From: Hyphomicrobium sp.
GTDB lineage: Bacteria > Pseudomonadota > Alphaproteobacteria > Rhizobiales > Hyphomicrobiaceae
NCBI GenBank assembly: GCA_022844105.1
Contig: JALHMJ010000001.1
Span: 583,560 to 647,559, forward strand
DNA: 64,000 nt
Direction of reading: 5' to 3'
Shown here piece by piece: positions 63,861 to 64,000 of this stretch (position 1 is the first letter of the stretch; each line of letters opens with the position of its first letter). The notes beneath the pieces are model-generated. The model made no database searches, was not told the DNA's origin, and saw only the letters and a program-made list of their open reading frames with translations. The translations under genes were made by a program, and so were the position numbers.

Positions 63861-64000
63861 CCGGACTTGGGCCCGGACTGTCGCGCTGCCTGCAATAACC
63901 GTTCAATCTCCTGCTCCTCGCTGGCTGTGAGCGGGGCCGGCGTTGCGACGGCTGAGGGGATTGGCCGGCGCAGACTGCGAAAGATGACGGCCACCGCGGC
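63857..64000 (-). CDS. ccmH: C-terminus of probable cytochrome c maturation protein CcmH (partial)
   Basis: A frame enters from the right edge and ends at 63857 (47 codons visible). It reads a membrane-helix end (AAVAVIFRSLRRP), then a Pro/Ala linker and PLTASEEQEIERLLQAARQSG, like the short C-terminal tail of CcmH after its anchor helix. The order ccmH-degP-feuP-feuQ-glnE known from Rhizobium-type genomes supports this. Its stop overlaps the stop of the trypsin-like gene. Too short for a firm call. Confidence 0.5.
   Translation of the reverse strand, partial: AAVAVIFRSLRRPIPSAVATPAPLTASEEQEIERLLQAARQSGPKSG

Overview
The window is GC-rich, densely coded chromosomal DNA of an alphaproteobacterium, most likely of the order Hyphomicrobiales (Rhizobiales). 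Three things point there: the order ccmH (partial), degP, feuP, feuQ, glnE at the right end; a queA-tgt / two-cyclophilin / coaD / gyrA / ssb / uvrA neighbourhood; and a GTTC-N7-GTTC LexA-type box in front of ssb. Genus and species cannot be read from the sequence. No CRISPR array, prophage, transposase or microcompartment gene was seen.

Layout. 0-11 kb: trigger factor, tRNA-Leu(UAG), an outer-membrane barrel protein, a two-gene RND efflux pump, a periplasmic glucan protein (OpgG/OpgD family), sseA-bluB and tRNA-Lys(UUU). 11-25 kb: an EamA-type permease, a 44-codon membrane micro-ORF, a DUF1223 protein, queuosine genes tgt and queA, PPK2, a 23-residue Lys-rich ORF, DUF423, a cytosolic and a lipoprotein cyclophilin, coaD, OmpW divergent from a Crp/Fnr regulator with FNR-like boxes between them, gyrA and a PRC-barrel protein. 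25-36 kb: a 147-bp tandem palindromic repeat block, ssb with an SOS-type promoter, a two-barrel outer-membrane gene broken by a frameshift, small exported proteins, and uvrA carrying an in-frame copy of a palindromic repeat. 35-45 kb: an accessory-looking run of small secreted proteins, several of them paralogous pairs, with a BLUF photoreceptor, an acyltransferase, an SRPBCC protein, a second Crp-like protein and a FlK-like thioesterase. 45-52 kb: alanine dehydrogenase divergent from an Lrp regulator, ethanolamine ammonia-lyase (eutBC) and aminopeptidase N. 52-64 kb: a histidine-kinase-like protein with a degenerate ATPase domain, an EF-hand / ECF sigma / anti-sigma-like / CpxP-like cluster, glnE, the FeuQ-FeuP two-component pair, DegP, a trypsin-like protease and the 3' end of a probable ccmH.

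How the genes fit together. Much of the window serves the cell envelope: efflux, porins, periplasmic glucan, Do-like protease, Feu-type two-component signalling and an ECF sigma module. DNA repair and topology are represented by gyrA, ssb and uvrA. BluB makes the lower ligand of cobalamin, the cofactor of EutBC. The least explained parts are the palindromic repeat families (one inside uvrA), the paralogous secreted Cys-containing proteins at 35.6-36.6 and 43.0-44.0 kb, and the EF-hand/ECF cluster.
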